Source: ZC4RG30 sp046347045 (GTDB lineage: Bacteria; Pseudomonadota; Gammaproteobacteria; Steroidobacterales; Steroidobacteraceae). Taken from it: a DNA stretch of 64,000 nucleotides. The translations under genes and the position numbers were made by a program. The notes beneath the pieces are model-generated. The model worked only from the letters and a program-made list of their open reading frames with translations, had not been told where the DNA came from and did not search any database. This document shows, piece by piece, positions 1-7,663 of the stretch. The DNA is taken from NCBI GenBank assembly GCA_046347045.1, contig JAXMGX010000002.1, positions 310,001 to 374,000 of the forward strand, read 5' to 3'. The stretch's first letter is position 1. Each line of letters begins with the position of its first letter.

Positions 1-132
1 GCGCCTGTGGCCCCTGCCTCACCGGCGCCTTCTGCCGTCGAAAAGCTGCTGGCCGCCATCGACCCGGATGGACTCACGCCGCGCGAGGCCTTGCAGCGCC
101 TGTATGAACTGCGCAAGGCTCTGGATTCCTGA
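1..132 (+). CDS. mutS: DNA mismatch repair protein MutS, C-terminal end (5' truncated)
   Basis: Frame 1 is open from the window edge to a TGA at 130-132 and encodes 43 residues. An Ala/Pro-rich linker is followed by a short helix with the pattern DPDGLTPREALQRLYELRK. This matches the conserved extreme C-terminal helix of MutS (DPD-L-PREAL--LY-L), the part that mediates tetramerisation in the family. MutS recognises base mismatches and recruits MutL; the recognition and ATPase domains lie outside the window. The call rests only on this tail motif, but the motif is distinctive. The next gene begins 21 bp downstream on the same strand. Confidence 0.8.
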   Translation, partial: APVAPASPAPSAVEKLLAAIDPDGLTPREALQRLYELRKALDS

Positions 133-153
133 CAGTCCACGGGGGGGAGTGAC

Positions 154-1299
154 ATGGCCAAGGGCAAGAAGGTTTCTCGTCCTGTTTCGCTGCTGGTCGC
201 CACGCGCAAGGGCGCGTTCTTCGTCAAGTCCGATGCCGCGCGCCGCCAGTGGAAGACCAGCGCGCCCATCAAGCTCGGGCAGATCGCGCACCATCTGGTG
301 CAGGATCCGCGCGATCCGAAGGTCATCCTCTTCTCGGCGCGCACGGGTCACCTGGGCCCCACGATGTATCGTTCGGTGGACCGCGGCCGCAAATGGGTGG
401 AAGCCTCGCGCCCGCCGGCGTTTCCCAAGGCCAATGGCGACCGCAAGGCGCATGTGCTGGATCACAGCTTCTGGCTGACGCCCGGGCACGCCAGCGAGCC
501 GGGCGTGTGGTACGCCGGCGCCTCTCCGCAGGGGCTTTTCCGGAGCGAGGATGGCGGCGACACCTGGGAACCGGTCGCGGGCCTTAACGATCATCCTGAA
601 TACAGCCAGTGGATGGGCGCGCAGGAAAACGGCACGCCCGATGGCCCCAAGCTGCATTCGGTGAACGTGGATCCGCGCGACCGGAATCATCTGTACGTCG
701 CCATGTCGAGCGGCGGCGTGCACGAGTCGCTGGATCGCGGCGCGACCTGGCGGCCGCTGGTGAAGGGCATGGCGGTGGTGGAGGGTTTCCCCGCCGACCA
801 GCTCTATGTGCACGATCCGCATTGCGTGCGGCTGTGCCCGTCGAATCCGGATCGCCTGTACCAGCAGAACCACTGCGGCATCTACCGGCTGGACCGCCCC
901 GGCGAGCAGTGGCTGCGCATCGGCGAGAACATGCCCGCCAGGATCGGCGACATCGGCTTCCCGATGGTGGTGCATCCCCGCGACGACAAGGTGTGCTGGG
1001 TGTTCCCGATGGATGGCGGCACCGTCTGGCCGCGCACGGCCATCGGCGGCAAGCCCGCGGCCTACGGCACGCGCAACGCGGGCAAGAGCTGGCAGCGACT
1101 GGACCGCGGCCTGCCGGGCCGCGATGCCTGGTGGACGGTGAAGCGCCAGGCCATGTGCGGCGACGCGCGCGATCCGGTGGGACTGTACGTGGGCACCACC
1201 AGCGGCGAGATCTGGGCCAGCCGGGATGAAGGCGGCAGCTGGAAGTGCATCGCGCGCCACCTGCCCGAGATCTACGCGCTGGAAACGGCCGAGCTCTAG
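154..1299 (+). CDS. BNR/Asp-box beta-propeller protein (sialidase/VPS10-like fold), function unknown
   Basis: A 381-residue protein with five recognisable Asp-boxes (S-x-D-x-G-x-x-W) at about residues 74, 131, 192, 306 and 356, spaced as the blades of a beta-propeller. There is no signal peptide or membrane segment, so it is probably cytoplasmic, unlike secreted sialidases. Databases usually label this family exo-alpha-sialidase or glycosyl hydrolase, but no catalytic Arg triad can be confirmed here, so enzyme activity should not be assumed. The ATG is preceded by a G-rich ribosome binding site (GGGGGGGAG, 4 nt before the start). The gene lies 10 bp before a MoaD/ThiS-like gene; I recall such pairs in other bacteria, which would suggest a functional link. 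Confidence 0.8.
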   Translation: MAKGKKVSRPVSLLVATRKGAFFVKSDAARRQWKTSAPIKLGQIAHHLVQDPRDPKVILFSARTGHLGPTMYRSVDRGRKWVEASRPPAFPKANGDRKAHVLDHSFWLTPGHASEPGVWYAGASPQGLFRSEDGGDTWEPVAGLNDHPEYSQWMGAQENGTPDGPKLHSVNVDPRDRNHLYVAMSSGGVHESLDRGATWRPLVKGMAVVEGFPADQLYVHDPHCVRLCPSNPDRLYQQNHCGIYRLDRPGEQWLRIGENMPARIGDIGFPMVVHPRDDKVCWVFPMDGGTVWPRTAIGGKPAAYGTRNAGKSWQRLDRGLPGRDAWWTVKRQAMCGDARDPVGLYVGTTSGEIWASRDEGGSWKCIARHLPEIYALETAEL

Positions 1300-1309
1300 G
1301 AATCGCCCG

Positions 1310-1567
1310 ATGCGCGTCACCATTCCGAGCCCGCTGGTCTCGTACACGATGCGACGCGAGGTGGCGGCGCAGGGTTCCACGCTGGCGCAGGTGCTCGACG
1401 ACCTGGACCGCCAGTTCCCCGGCATCCGTTTCCGGATGATCGACGAACAGGATCGCATCCGCACGCACATGCGCTTCTTCCTGGACGGGGACGAACTGCG
1501 CGAGCTTCATGCCGAGCTTGATTCCGGCCGCACGCTGCACATCGTGCAGGCCCTGAGCGGGGGCTGA
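1310..1567 (+). CDS. MoaD/ThiS family ubiquitin-like protein
   Basis: An 85-residue protein starting at ATG 1310, ending in Ser-Gly-Gly. The size, the mix of strands and helix, and the exposed C-terminal Gly-Gly match the beta-grasp sulfur carriers MoaD and ThiS. In those proteins the terminal Gly is adenylated and thiocarboxylated by an E1-like enzyme. No moaE, thiG or E1-like gene is nearby; instead the partner is the beta-propeller gene 10 bp upstream. The stop codon overlaps the start of the following transporter gene by one base (TGATG), so the three genes probably form an operon. It is unknown whether it serves molybdopterin synthesis, another sulfur transfer or protein conjugation. Confidence 0.8.
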   Translation: MRVTIPSPLVSYTMRREVAAQGSTLAQVLDDLDRQFPGIRFRMIDEQDRIRTHMRFFLDGDELRELHAELDSGRTLHIVQALSGG

Positions 1568-2838
1568 TGCGCTATCTGAAGATTCTCTACGTGCAAGTGC
1601 TGATCGCCATCGTGATCGGCGCCCTGCTCGGCCATTTCGCGCCCGACCTCGGCGTGTCGCTGAAGCCGCTGGGCGACGGTTTCATCCGGCTGATCCGCAT
1701 GCTGATCGCGCCCATCATCTTCTGCACGGTGGTGATGGGCATCGCCGGCATGGACAACCTGCGTCACGTGGGTCGCGTGGGTCTCTATGCCATCGGCTAT
1801 TTCGAGATCGTGACCACGCTGGCGCTGATCGTGGGGCTGGTGCTGGTGAACGTGGTGGCGCCGGGCGCGGGCATGCACGTGGACCCGGCCACGCTCGACG
1901 CCACGCGCGTGGCCGCCTATGCCGGTCAGGCGCAGAAGCAGGGCGTGGTGGATTTCCTGCTGAACATCATCCCGGTGTCGATGTTCGATGCCTTCGCGAA
2001 GGGTGAAATCCTGCAGGTGCTGCTCATCGCCATCCTGTGCGGCTTCGCGCTGCAGGCCTGCGGCGCGCGCGTGGCCACGCTGCGCGCCGGCATCGAGGGC
2101 TTCTCGGCCGTGCTGTTCCGCGTGGTGGGCTACATCACGCGCCTGGCGCCCATTGGCGCGCTGGGCGCCATGGCCTTCACCATCGGCTCGCAGGGCATCG
2201 ATGCGCTGCGCCAGCTCGCGATGCTGATGCTGTGCTTCTATGCCACCTGCCTGCTGTTCGTGTTCGTGGTGCTGGGACTCATCGCCCGCGCGCATGGCTT
2301 CTCGATCTTCCGGCTGATCGGCGAGCTGCGCGAGGAACTGCTGATCGTGCTGGGCACCTCTTCTTCCGAATCGGTGCTGCCAAGGCTGATGGACAAGCTG
2401 GAGAAGATGGGCTGCCAGCGTTCGGTGGTGGGGCTCGTGGTGCCGGCGGGCTATTCGTTCAACCTCGACGGGACCTGCATCTACCTGACGATGGCGGCAG
2501 TGTTCCTGGCGCAGGCCACGGATACGCCGATGACGCTGGGCCAACAGGTGGTGATGCTGGTAGTGCTGCTGCTGACGTCGAAGGGCGCTGCGGGCGTGAC
2601 CGGTAGCGGCTTCATCGTGCTGGCGGGCACGCTGGCCGCCGTGGACGGGCCGGCGCTGGCCTCGCTGGCGCTGATCCTCGGCATCGACCGGTTCATGTCC
2701 GAAGCACGCGCGCTGACCAACCTTGTGGGCAACGCGCTGGCCACGCTGGTGGTGTCGCGCTGGACGGGAGCCTGGCAGCCACCACGCCAAGCCCCGGCAC
2801 GCGCTGAGGCCGATGAACGGCTCGCGACCTCAGCGTAG
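1567..2838 (+). CDS. dctA: Dicarboxylate/amino acid:cation symporter (DctA-like, DAACS family)
   Basis: A 423-residue multi-pass inner membrane protein of the sodium or proton:dicarboxylate symporter family. The serine-rich re-entrant loop LGTSSSESVLPRL lies at about residues 262-273, and the substrate/cation-binding motif YSFNLDGT at about 296-303. Family members import C4-dicarboxylates (succinate, fumarate, malate) or glutamate/aspartate. The N-terminal segment KILYVQVLIAIVIGALLGHF resembles DctA proper. The start overlaps the stop of the upstream MoaD-like gene by one base. The 3' end overlaps the convergent CotH gene by 9 bp. The exact substrate cannot be read from the sequence. Confidence 0.85.
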   Translation: MRYLKILYVQVLIAIVIGALLGHFAPDLGVSLKPLGDGFIRLIRMLIAPIIFCTVVMGIAGMDNLRHVGRVGLYAIGYFEIVTTLALIVGLVLVNVVAPGAGMHVDPATLDATRVAAYAGQAQKQGVVDFLLNIIPVSMFDAFAKGEILQVLLIAILCGFALQACGARVATLRAGIEGFSAVLFRVVGYITRLAPIGALGAMAFTIGSQGIDALRQLAMLMLCFYATCLLFVFVVLGLIARAHGFSIFRLIGELREELLIVLGTSSSESVLPRLMDKLEKMGCQRSVVGLVVPAGYSFNLDGTCIYLTMAAVFLAQATDTPMTLGQQVVMLVVLLLTSKGAAGVTGSGFIVLAGTLAAVDGPALASLALILGIDRFMSEARALTNLVGNALATLVVSRWTGAWQPPRQAPARAEADERLATSA

Positions 2839-4377
2839 TTGCAGGTCCATCCACGCCGCGCGCTGCTGCAGCCAGGATTTCATCGCCGACACGTGCGCGT
2901 CGTAGGGGCCGAGCACGGGACTCAGGTCCGGCTGCAGGACGGTGTTGAGCACGTTCCAGCGCTGGAAATTGCGCACCTGCACCTGCGACAGCCAGGCGGC
3001 GCGGCGGTCGATGTAGGGAAACAGCCCATCGACGGCGCCGGCGGCGCGCAATGCCGCCCAGCGCGCCTTCACCTTCTGCTCGAACGCCGGGTCCTGGAAC
3101 AGCCGCGTGAACCAGTTGGTGGGCGGGTCGGCCACACGCGTGTCCTGCTTGCGCGTGTGCCAGCCGGTGGGGTCGGAGCCGTCGAAGAATCCGTATCGCG
3201 CCCACTGGGCATTGCCGGCCGCGAGGTCGAAATCCCACACCGGACCGAAGGTGACCTTGCCGCCGCGCGGCTTGTACAGGTAGACGCTGGAGAAGAAGTT
3301 CGAGTCGGGATTCTTGAACAGCTCGTGCACCAGGTAGAAGTTCACCGCCGAGTCCACGTCGATGTAGGCGGCATACCCGCTCGCCGGATCGGCGAACTGA
3401 GGGCCGTACAGCGCGGCCTCCAGCGCATCGATGTAGCCATCGATGTAGGCCTTGTGGGGCGCGAAGTCCGCGGTCAGCAGCGTGTCGGGATTGCCGAAGC
3501 ACAGCACGGCGCCGCGGTTGGTGAGCCGGCAGTAGACCTCGCCCCGCCGGTAATCCATTTCCATCAGGTAGCCGCCGGTGATGAGGTCCGGCGCGGTGTC
3601 GCCCTTCTTCAGTTCGGGGATGTTCACGCGGTCGGGCGCAATGCGTACATGCTCGGTGAGCTGGTACAGGCCGACGTATTCGCCGTTGAGCTCCAGCGTC
3701 ACCTGCGCGCTGCGTGGCGTCCACGCAAGGCCCGCGCGTCGCGCGAACTCGAAGGCCGCCTCGTTGCGCACCAGCGTCTTGTCCAGGTAGTTGGCCAGCA
3801 GCACCCAGTGCTTGCTCGAGGGCATGCCGAGCAGCGCCGCGCTGTCGGTGAGTTTCATGCGATACGGCTTCTTGGGGTAATTCCAGGTGGAGTTGCCGCG
3901 GCCGCGGATCTCCAGCGTGCCACCGGCCTGCCGCAGGCCCGCGGCATCCAGCAGCTCATAGGTGCCGGTGATGTAGACATCCTTCGAATCGATGGGCGCG
4001 GCGTTGTCGGTGGCGATGCGCAGCGTGGGCAGGGCCGGGGCCACGAGCCAGGCGCAGCGCACCGAGACGGTGGTGATGTTGGCCGCGGCATTGCCCGCGC
4101 CATCGGTCACGGTGCAGCTCTGGCCATCGGGCTGCGCCTGCACGGTGACGGCATAGGCCGCGCCGTTGGCGATGGTGGTGGCGAAGGTGAAGGCGCCGCT
4201 GGCGGAAAGCGTGAGGTCGTCGCCGCCGTTGTTGCGCAGGACCAGGCTGCCCTGCAGTCCCGACACCACGCCGCCGATGCTGCGGTTCGGGGGAGGCGCC
4301 GATGTACCGCCACCGCTTTCCCCGCCGCCACCGCATCCGGCCAGCAACGTGAGCACGAGCATCAGGGCTTTGCGCAT
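2830..4377 (-). CDS. CotH kinase family lipoprotein
   Basis: A 515-residue protein. The chosen ATG at 4377 gives a compact lipoprotein signal ending in the lipobox LLAGC (Cys15) and drops a non-signal extension present in the longer open frame. A Gly/Ser-rich linker leads to a small beta domain at about 33-108 containing LVLRNNGGDDLTLSASGAF, a module I recall from lipoproteins of related bacteria. The CotH kinase domain follows, with RGRGNSTW at 158-165, KKPYRMKL at 169-176 and the metal-binding WDFDLAAGN at 381-389 (Asp382/Asp384). CotH proteins are atypical protein kinases, best known from Bacillus spores; the substrate in Gram-negative bacteria is unknown. The retained motifs suggest an active enzyme at the outer membrane or in the periplasm. 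Confidence 0.85.
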   Translation of the reverse strand: MRKALMLVLTLLAGCGGGGESGGGTSAPPPNRSIGGVVSGLQGSLVLRNNGGDDLTLSASGAFTFATTIANGAAYAVTVQAQPDGQSCTVTDGAGNAAANITTVSVRCAWLVAPALPTLRIATDNAAPIDSKDVYITGTYELLDAAGLRQAGGTLEIRGRGNSTWNYPKKPYRMKLTDSAALLGMPSSKHWVLLANYLDKTLVRNEAAFEFARRAGLAWTPRSAQVTLELNGEYVGLYQLTEHVRIAPDRVNIPELKKGDTAPDLITGGYLMEMDYRRGEVYCRLTNRGAVLCFGNPDTLLTADFAPHKAYIDGYIDALEAALYGPQFADPASGYAAYIDVDSAVNFYLVHELFKNPDSNFFSSVYLYKPRGGKVTFGPVWDFDLAAGNAQWARYGFFDGSDPTGWHTRKQDTRVADPPTNWFTRLFQDPAFEQKVKARWAALRAAGAVDGLFPYIDRRAAWLSQVQVRNFQRWNVLNTVLQPDLSPVLGPYDAHVSAMKSWLQQRAAWMDLQLR

Positions 4378-4391
4378 GGCCTTGCCTCTTG

Positions 4392-5111
4392 TTATTCGAA
4401 CTTCCCCCGGTCGAGAAAATTCGCGACCTGCCGCGCCACCTCGGTGGACAACCACATGCCCGTATGGCTCACGGGCAGCACGCAGCGGTCGGTGGCGCCG
4501 GCCAACTCAGTTTCGCTCACGGCCACGGTTCCGTCATTGGGTGAATCGAAGCGAGCCAGGAATCGACCGAGCCCCCGGGGCCGGTCGCCCGCAATGATTC
4601 CCAGTTGCGCGCTGAAGGGCCAGCGATCGGGCACGCCCTCGGTGAGCACGCCGCCCCCGGCGCCGAGCAATCGCCGGCCCGGGCCGGACCGGGCCAGCAC
4701 GCGCGCGGACTGGCTGCCGCGCACCGGCGTGCCCATGAACACCACGCGGCAGAAGTCGCCGCTGAACCGGTCGGGCGCCAGCACGCCTGTCTCGAACATG
4801 CGGTAAATGACCATGCCGCCCAGGCTGTGGCCCACCAGGTGCACGGGCCGCAGCGTGCGCCGCGCCAGCGCCAGCGCGTGGTTGGCGCAGCGGCGTGCCA
4901 CGCGGTCCATGGGCTCGGCCAGCGAGGAATAGGGAAAGATGCGCAGCGCCCAGCCCCGCAGGGCGAGCTGGCGCCGCAGCAGCAGTGATTCGGCGCCGGT
5001 CATCCACAGCCCGTGGACGAAAAGCACGGTGCCCTTGAGGGCCACCTTGCCCGCGGGCGCGTCCTGCGACGCGCCCTGCCCTTCAGCCGGCCGGCTGCGG
5101 CGTGCGGACAC
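4392..5111 (-). CDS. Alpha/beta hydrolase, lipase-like
   Basis: A 239-residue protein starting at a GTG that overlaps the 3' end of aspS by 29 bp on the same strand, so it is probably cotranscribed with aspS. It has the oxyanion-hole segment VLFVHGLW near residues 29-36 and the nucleophile elbow GHSLGG at 94-99 (Ser96). Asp193 in FDSPNDGT and His216 in VSHTGMW are likely to complete the triad. No signal peptide is visible. The arrangement resembles small cytoplasmic esterases or lipases of the PGAP1/triacylglycerol-lipase-like class. The substrate is unknown. A downstream Met near residue 37 is an unlikely start because it would cut off the oxyanion hole. Confidence 0.8.
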   Translation of the reverse strand: MSARRSRPAEGQGASQDAPAGKVALKGTVLFVHGLWMTGAESLLLRRQLALRGWALRIFPYSSLAEPMDRVARRCANHALALARRTLRPVHLVGHSLGGMVIYRMFETGVLAPDRFSGDFCRVVFMGTPVRGSQSARVLARSGPGRRLLGAGGGVLTEGVPDRWPFSAQLGIIAGDRPRGLGRFLARFDSPNDGTVAVSETELAGATDRCVLPVSHTGMWLSTEVARQVANFLDRGKFE

Positions 5112-6858
5112 GAATCGCGAGCTCGCGCAGCTGCTGCTCGCTTACCGGCGTGGGCGCGTCGGTGAGCGGACAGGCGGCGGTCTGCGTCTTCGGGAAGGCG
5201 ATGACATCGCGGATGCTCTCGGCGCCGGCCATCAGCATGACGAGGCGATCGAGGCCGAAGGCGATGCCGCCATGGGGCGGCGCGCCGAACTTCAGCGCAT
5301 CGAGCAGGAAGCCGAACTTGCGCCGGGCCTCCTCGGCATCGATGCCAAGCAGGCCGAACACCACCGACTGCATGTCGGCGCGATGGATGCGCACCGAGCC
5401 GCCGCCGATTTCCGAACCGTTGAGCACCATGTCGTAGGCCTTGGCCACGGCCTTGCCGGGATCGGCCGACAACGCCGCGGGATCATCGACCTTGGGCGCG
5501 GTGAACGGATGGTGCATGGCGACCCAGCGCTTGGAATCCGCGTCGTATTCGAACATGGGGAAGTCGACGACCCAAAGCGGCCGCCAGCCCTGCTCCACGA
5601 GCTTCAGGTCATGGCCGAGCTTGAGGCGCAGCGCGCCCAGCGCGTCGCACACCACTTTGTGCGTATCGGCGCCGAAGAAGATCAGGTCGTTGTCCTGCGC
5701 GCCGGTGCGCCCGAGGATGCCGGCAATGGCTTCGTCGCTGAGGAACTTGAGGATGGGCGACTGCAGGCCCTCGCGGCCCTTGGCCTTCTCATTGATCTTG
5801 ATGTAGGCGAGACCCTTCGCGCCATAGCGCGCCACGTAGGCGGTGTAGGCGTCGATCTCGCTGCGCGAGAGCCCGCCGCCACCGGGCGCGCGCAGCGCCG
5901 CCACGCGGCCGTTCGGATCCTTCGCCGGGCCGGCGAACACCTTGAAGTCGCAACCGGCCACGAGGTCTGCCACGTCCACCAGTTCCAGCGGCACGCGCAG
6001 GTCGGGCTTGTCCGAGCCATAGCGGCGCATGGCCTCGGCATAGGTCATCCGCGGGAAAGGGTTGTGCAGCGCCACTTCCACCGTCTTCGCGAACAGCTCG
6101 CGGATCAGCCCCTCCATGAGGTTCATGATCTCGTCCTGCGTCAGGAAGGACGTCTCGATATCGAGCTGCGTGAACTCGGGCTGGCGGTCGGCGCGCAGGT
6201 CCTCGTCGCGGAAGCACTTGACGATCTGGTAGTAGCGGTCGAAGCCCGAGACCATCAAGAGCTGCTTGAAGATCTGCGGCGACTGCGGCAGCGCGAAGAA
6301 GCTGCCCGGATGCGTGCGGCTGGGCACCAGGTAGTCGCGCGCGCCCTCGGGCGTGGCTTTGGTGAGCATCGGCGTTTCCACGTCGATGAAGCCGTGGGTG
6401 TCCATGTAGTGACGCATCGCCATGGTGACCCGGTGGCGCAGCCGCAGCCGCTGGCTCATTTCCTCGCGGCGAAGGTCGATGTAGCGGTAGCGCAGCCGCA
6501 CTTCCTCGCTCACCGTCTCGTCGAGCTGGAAGGGCAGCGGCTCGGAACGGTTCAGCACGGTGAGCGCGCGGGCCAGCACCTCGACCTTGCCCGAGGCCAG
6601 GTTCGCATTCGCCGTGCCCGCCGGACGCGCGCGCACCAGGCCGCGCACCTGGATGACGAACTCGCCGCGCAGGCGCTCGGCCTCGGCGAAGAGCTGGGCG
6701 TTGTCGGGATCGAAGACGATCTGCAGCAGGCCCTCGCGGTCGCGCAGGTCCACGAAGATGACGCCGCCATGGTCGCGCCGACGGTGCACCCAGCCGGCCA
6801 CGGTGACCTCCTGCCCGGAAAGCCCTTCGTTGACCTGACCCGCGTAATGACTGCGCAT
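5083..6858 (-). CDS. aspS: Aspartate--tRNA ligase
   Basis: A 591-residue class II aminoacyl-tRNA synthetase that charges tRNA-Asp. The start MRSHYAGQVN at 6858 matches the family N-terminus; the open frame extends about 100 codons further upstream but that part is unrelated. An N-terminal OB-fold anticodon-binding domain (about 1-110, GWVHRRRDHGGVIFVDLRD) is followed by the catalytic core. This includes motif 2 (CFRDEDLRADRQPEFTQLD), the bacterial GAD insertion, and motif 3 (GIAFGLDRLVMLMAG) near the C-terminus. The length is normal for the bacterial enzyme. In related genomes aspS sits directly after fmdB-DUF502; here a toxin-antitoxin pair and an aldehyde dehydrogenase lie between them. Confidence 0.97.
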   Translation of the reverse strand: MRSHYAGQVNEGLSGQEVTVAGWVHRRRDHGGVIFVDLRDREGLLQIVFDPDNAQLFAEAERLRGEFVIQVRGLVRARPAGTANANLASGKVEVLARALTVLNRSEPLPFQLDETVSEEVRLRYRYIDLRREEMSQRLRLRHRVTMAMRHYMDTHGFIDVETPMLTKATPEGARDYLVPSRTHPGSFFALPQSPQIFKQLLMVSGFDRYYQIVKCFRDEDLRADRQPEFTQLDIETSFLTQDEIMNLMEGLIRELFAKTVEVALHNPFPRMTYAEAMRRYGSDKPDLRVPLELVDVADLVAGCDFKVFAGPAKDPNGRVAALRAPGGGGLSRSEIDAYTAYVARYGAKGLAYIKINEKAKGREGLQSPILKFLSDEAIAGILGRTGAQDNDLIFFGADTHKVVCDALGALRLKLGHDLKLVEQGWRPLWVVDFPMFEYDADSKRWVAMHHPFTAPKVDDPAALSADPGKAVAKAYDMVLNGSEIGGGSVRIHRADMQSVVFGLLGIDAEEARRKFGFLLDALKFGAPPHGGIAFGLDRLVMLMAGAESIRDVIAFPKTQTAACPLTDAPTPVSEQQLRELAIRVRTPQPAG

Positions 6859-6954
6859 AAGTACTGATTCCCGCCAGAAACCGCGCCCGCCGCGGCTGAA
6901 AGAGCGCGGCATGGTACGACAGCCCCACGGGCAGCGAAACCGCAGGCGAATTGA

Positions 6955-6964
6955 CTTAGCTAAG
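6955..6964. promoter_or_regulatory. Palindrome upstream of the toxin-antitoxin genes, candidate operator
   Basis: The perfect 10-bp palindrome CTTAGCTAAG overlaps a TTGACT (-35-like, 6951-6956). It is followed at once by a second CTAA-5 nt-TTAG inverted repeat. It is an AT-rich island in a GC-rich background, 33 bp before the first possible antitoxin start. Phd/YefM antitoxins repress their own operons by binding such palindromes, so an operator role is likely but inferred. No convincing -10 hexamer is visible. Confidence 0.4.
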
Positions 6965-6987
6965 CAGGTTAGTCCACGATCGGGAGC

Positions 6988-7227
6988 ATGACAAAGATGG
7001 TCAATGTCCACGAGGCCAAGACCCAGCTTTCCCGCCTGCTGGAACGGGTGGAGGCCGGGGAAGAAGTGATCATCGCCCGCGCCGGCAAGCCGGTGGCTCG
7101 ACTGGTGGCGCTGGCGCAGGAAAGGCCCCGCCGCGTGCCGGGAAGACTGAAGGGCAGGATCCACATCTCCGATTCCGCCTTCGACCCTATGGCGGACGAG
7201 GAACTGGCTGAATGGGGGCTGCTTTAA
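6988..7227 (+). CDS. Phd/YefM-family antitoxin
   Basis: A 79-residue protein with the family N-terminus VNVHEAKTQLSRLLERVEAG, which forms the DNA-binding and dimerisation domain. The C-terminal part (FDPMADEELAEWGLL) would wrap and inhibit the toxin. Two starts are possible: ATG 6988, only 1 nt after the GGGAG ribosome binding site, and ATG 6997 with 10-nt spacing. The second is better placed for translation, although the alignment allows either. The stop is 1 bp before the GTG of the PIN toxin gene, so the two are translated together. The pair is on plus while flanking aspS and DUF502 are on minus. Confidence 0.88.
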   Translation: MTKMVNVHEAKTQLSRLLERVEAGEEVIIARAGKPVARLVALAQERPRRVPGRLKGRIHISDSAFDPMADEELAEWGLL

Positions 7228-7228
7228 G

Positions 7229-7615
7229 GTGCGGCTGCTGTTGGATACCCACGCCCTGCTGTGGTGGCTGGTGGGCGCACCCGAGTTGTCTGCCGGAGCG
7301 AGAGCGGCAATGGGCGACCCGGCGAACGAGATCTACGTCAGCGCGGCCACTGCATGGGAAATCGCCACCAAGAGCCGTCGGGGAAAACTTCACTTCCAGC
7401 CCGGGGAGGCGCAGCGGCTCGGTGAATCAGTGGCAGCAGAGGGATTCCGGCCGCTCGCCTTGACGGCGGAACATGGCCTGCGCGCAGGCAGTTACCTCCA
7501 GTCCCACGGCGACCCCTTCGACCGCATGCTCGCCGCCCAATGCGAGATGGAAGACCTGACGCTCGTGACCCGCGATCCCGCGTTCCGGGCCTTCCCCTGC
7601 CGCACGCTCTGGTGA
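7229..7615 (+). CDS. vapC: PIN-domain ribonuclease toxin (VapC-like)
   Basis: A 128-residue PIN-domain protein with a GTG start 1 bp after the antitoxin stop. The acidic residues of the metal-dependent nuclease are present: Asp6 (LLLDTHALLW), Glu44 (AWEIATK), Asp96/Asp99 (HGDPFDRML) and Asp116 (LVTRD). VapC toxins cleave tRNA or rRNA when freed from the antitoxin. The pattern DTHALLWW--G plus HGDPFDRMLAAQ is typical of the subfamily paired with Phd-type antitoxins. The toxin looks intact, so the module is probably functional. Its RNA target cannot be predicted. Confidence 0.88.
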   Translation: MRLLLDTHALLWWLVGAPELSAGARAAMGDPANEIYVSAATAWEIATKSRRGKLHFQPGEAQRLGESVAAEGFRPLALTAEHGLRAGSYLQSHGDPFDRMLAAQCEMEDLTLVTRDPAFRAFPCRTLW

Positions 7616-7663
7616 GCCGCCGGGTCGTATACTCGTGGTGATGCAACCACGGGGAAATTCCAG

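Noticed and set aside
2839..6867. Two frames over 600 codons on plus, opposite cotH, the hydrolase and aspS
   Set aside because: Antisense to three well-supported genes, with compositions typical of reverse-strand GC-rich frames.
7634..7651. Hairpin before the aldehyde dehydrogenase gene as terminator or riboswitch
   Set aside because: Only a 6-bp stem and no U-tract or known aptamer. Too small to call.
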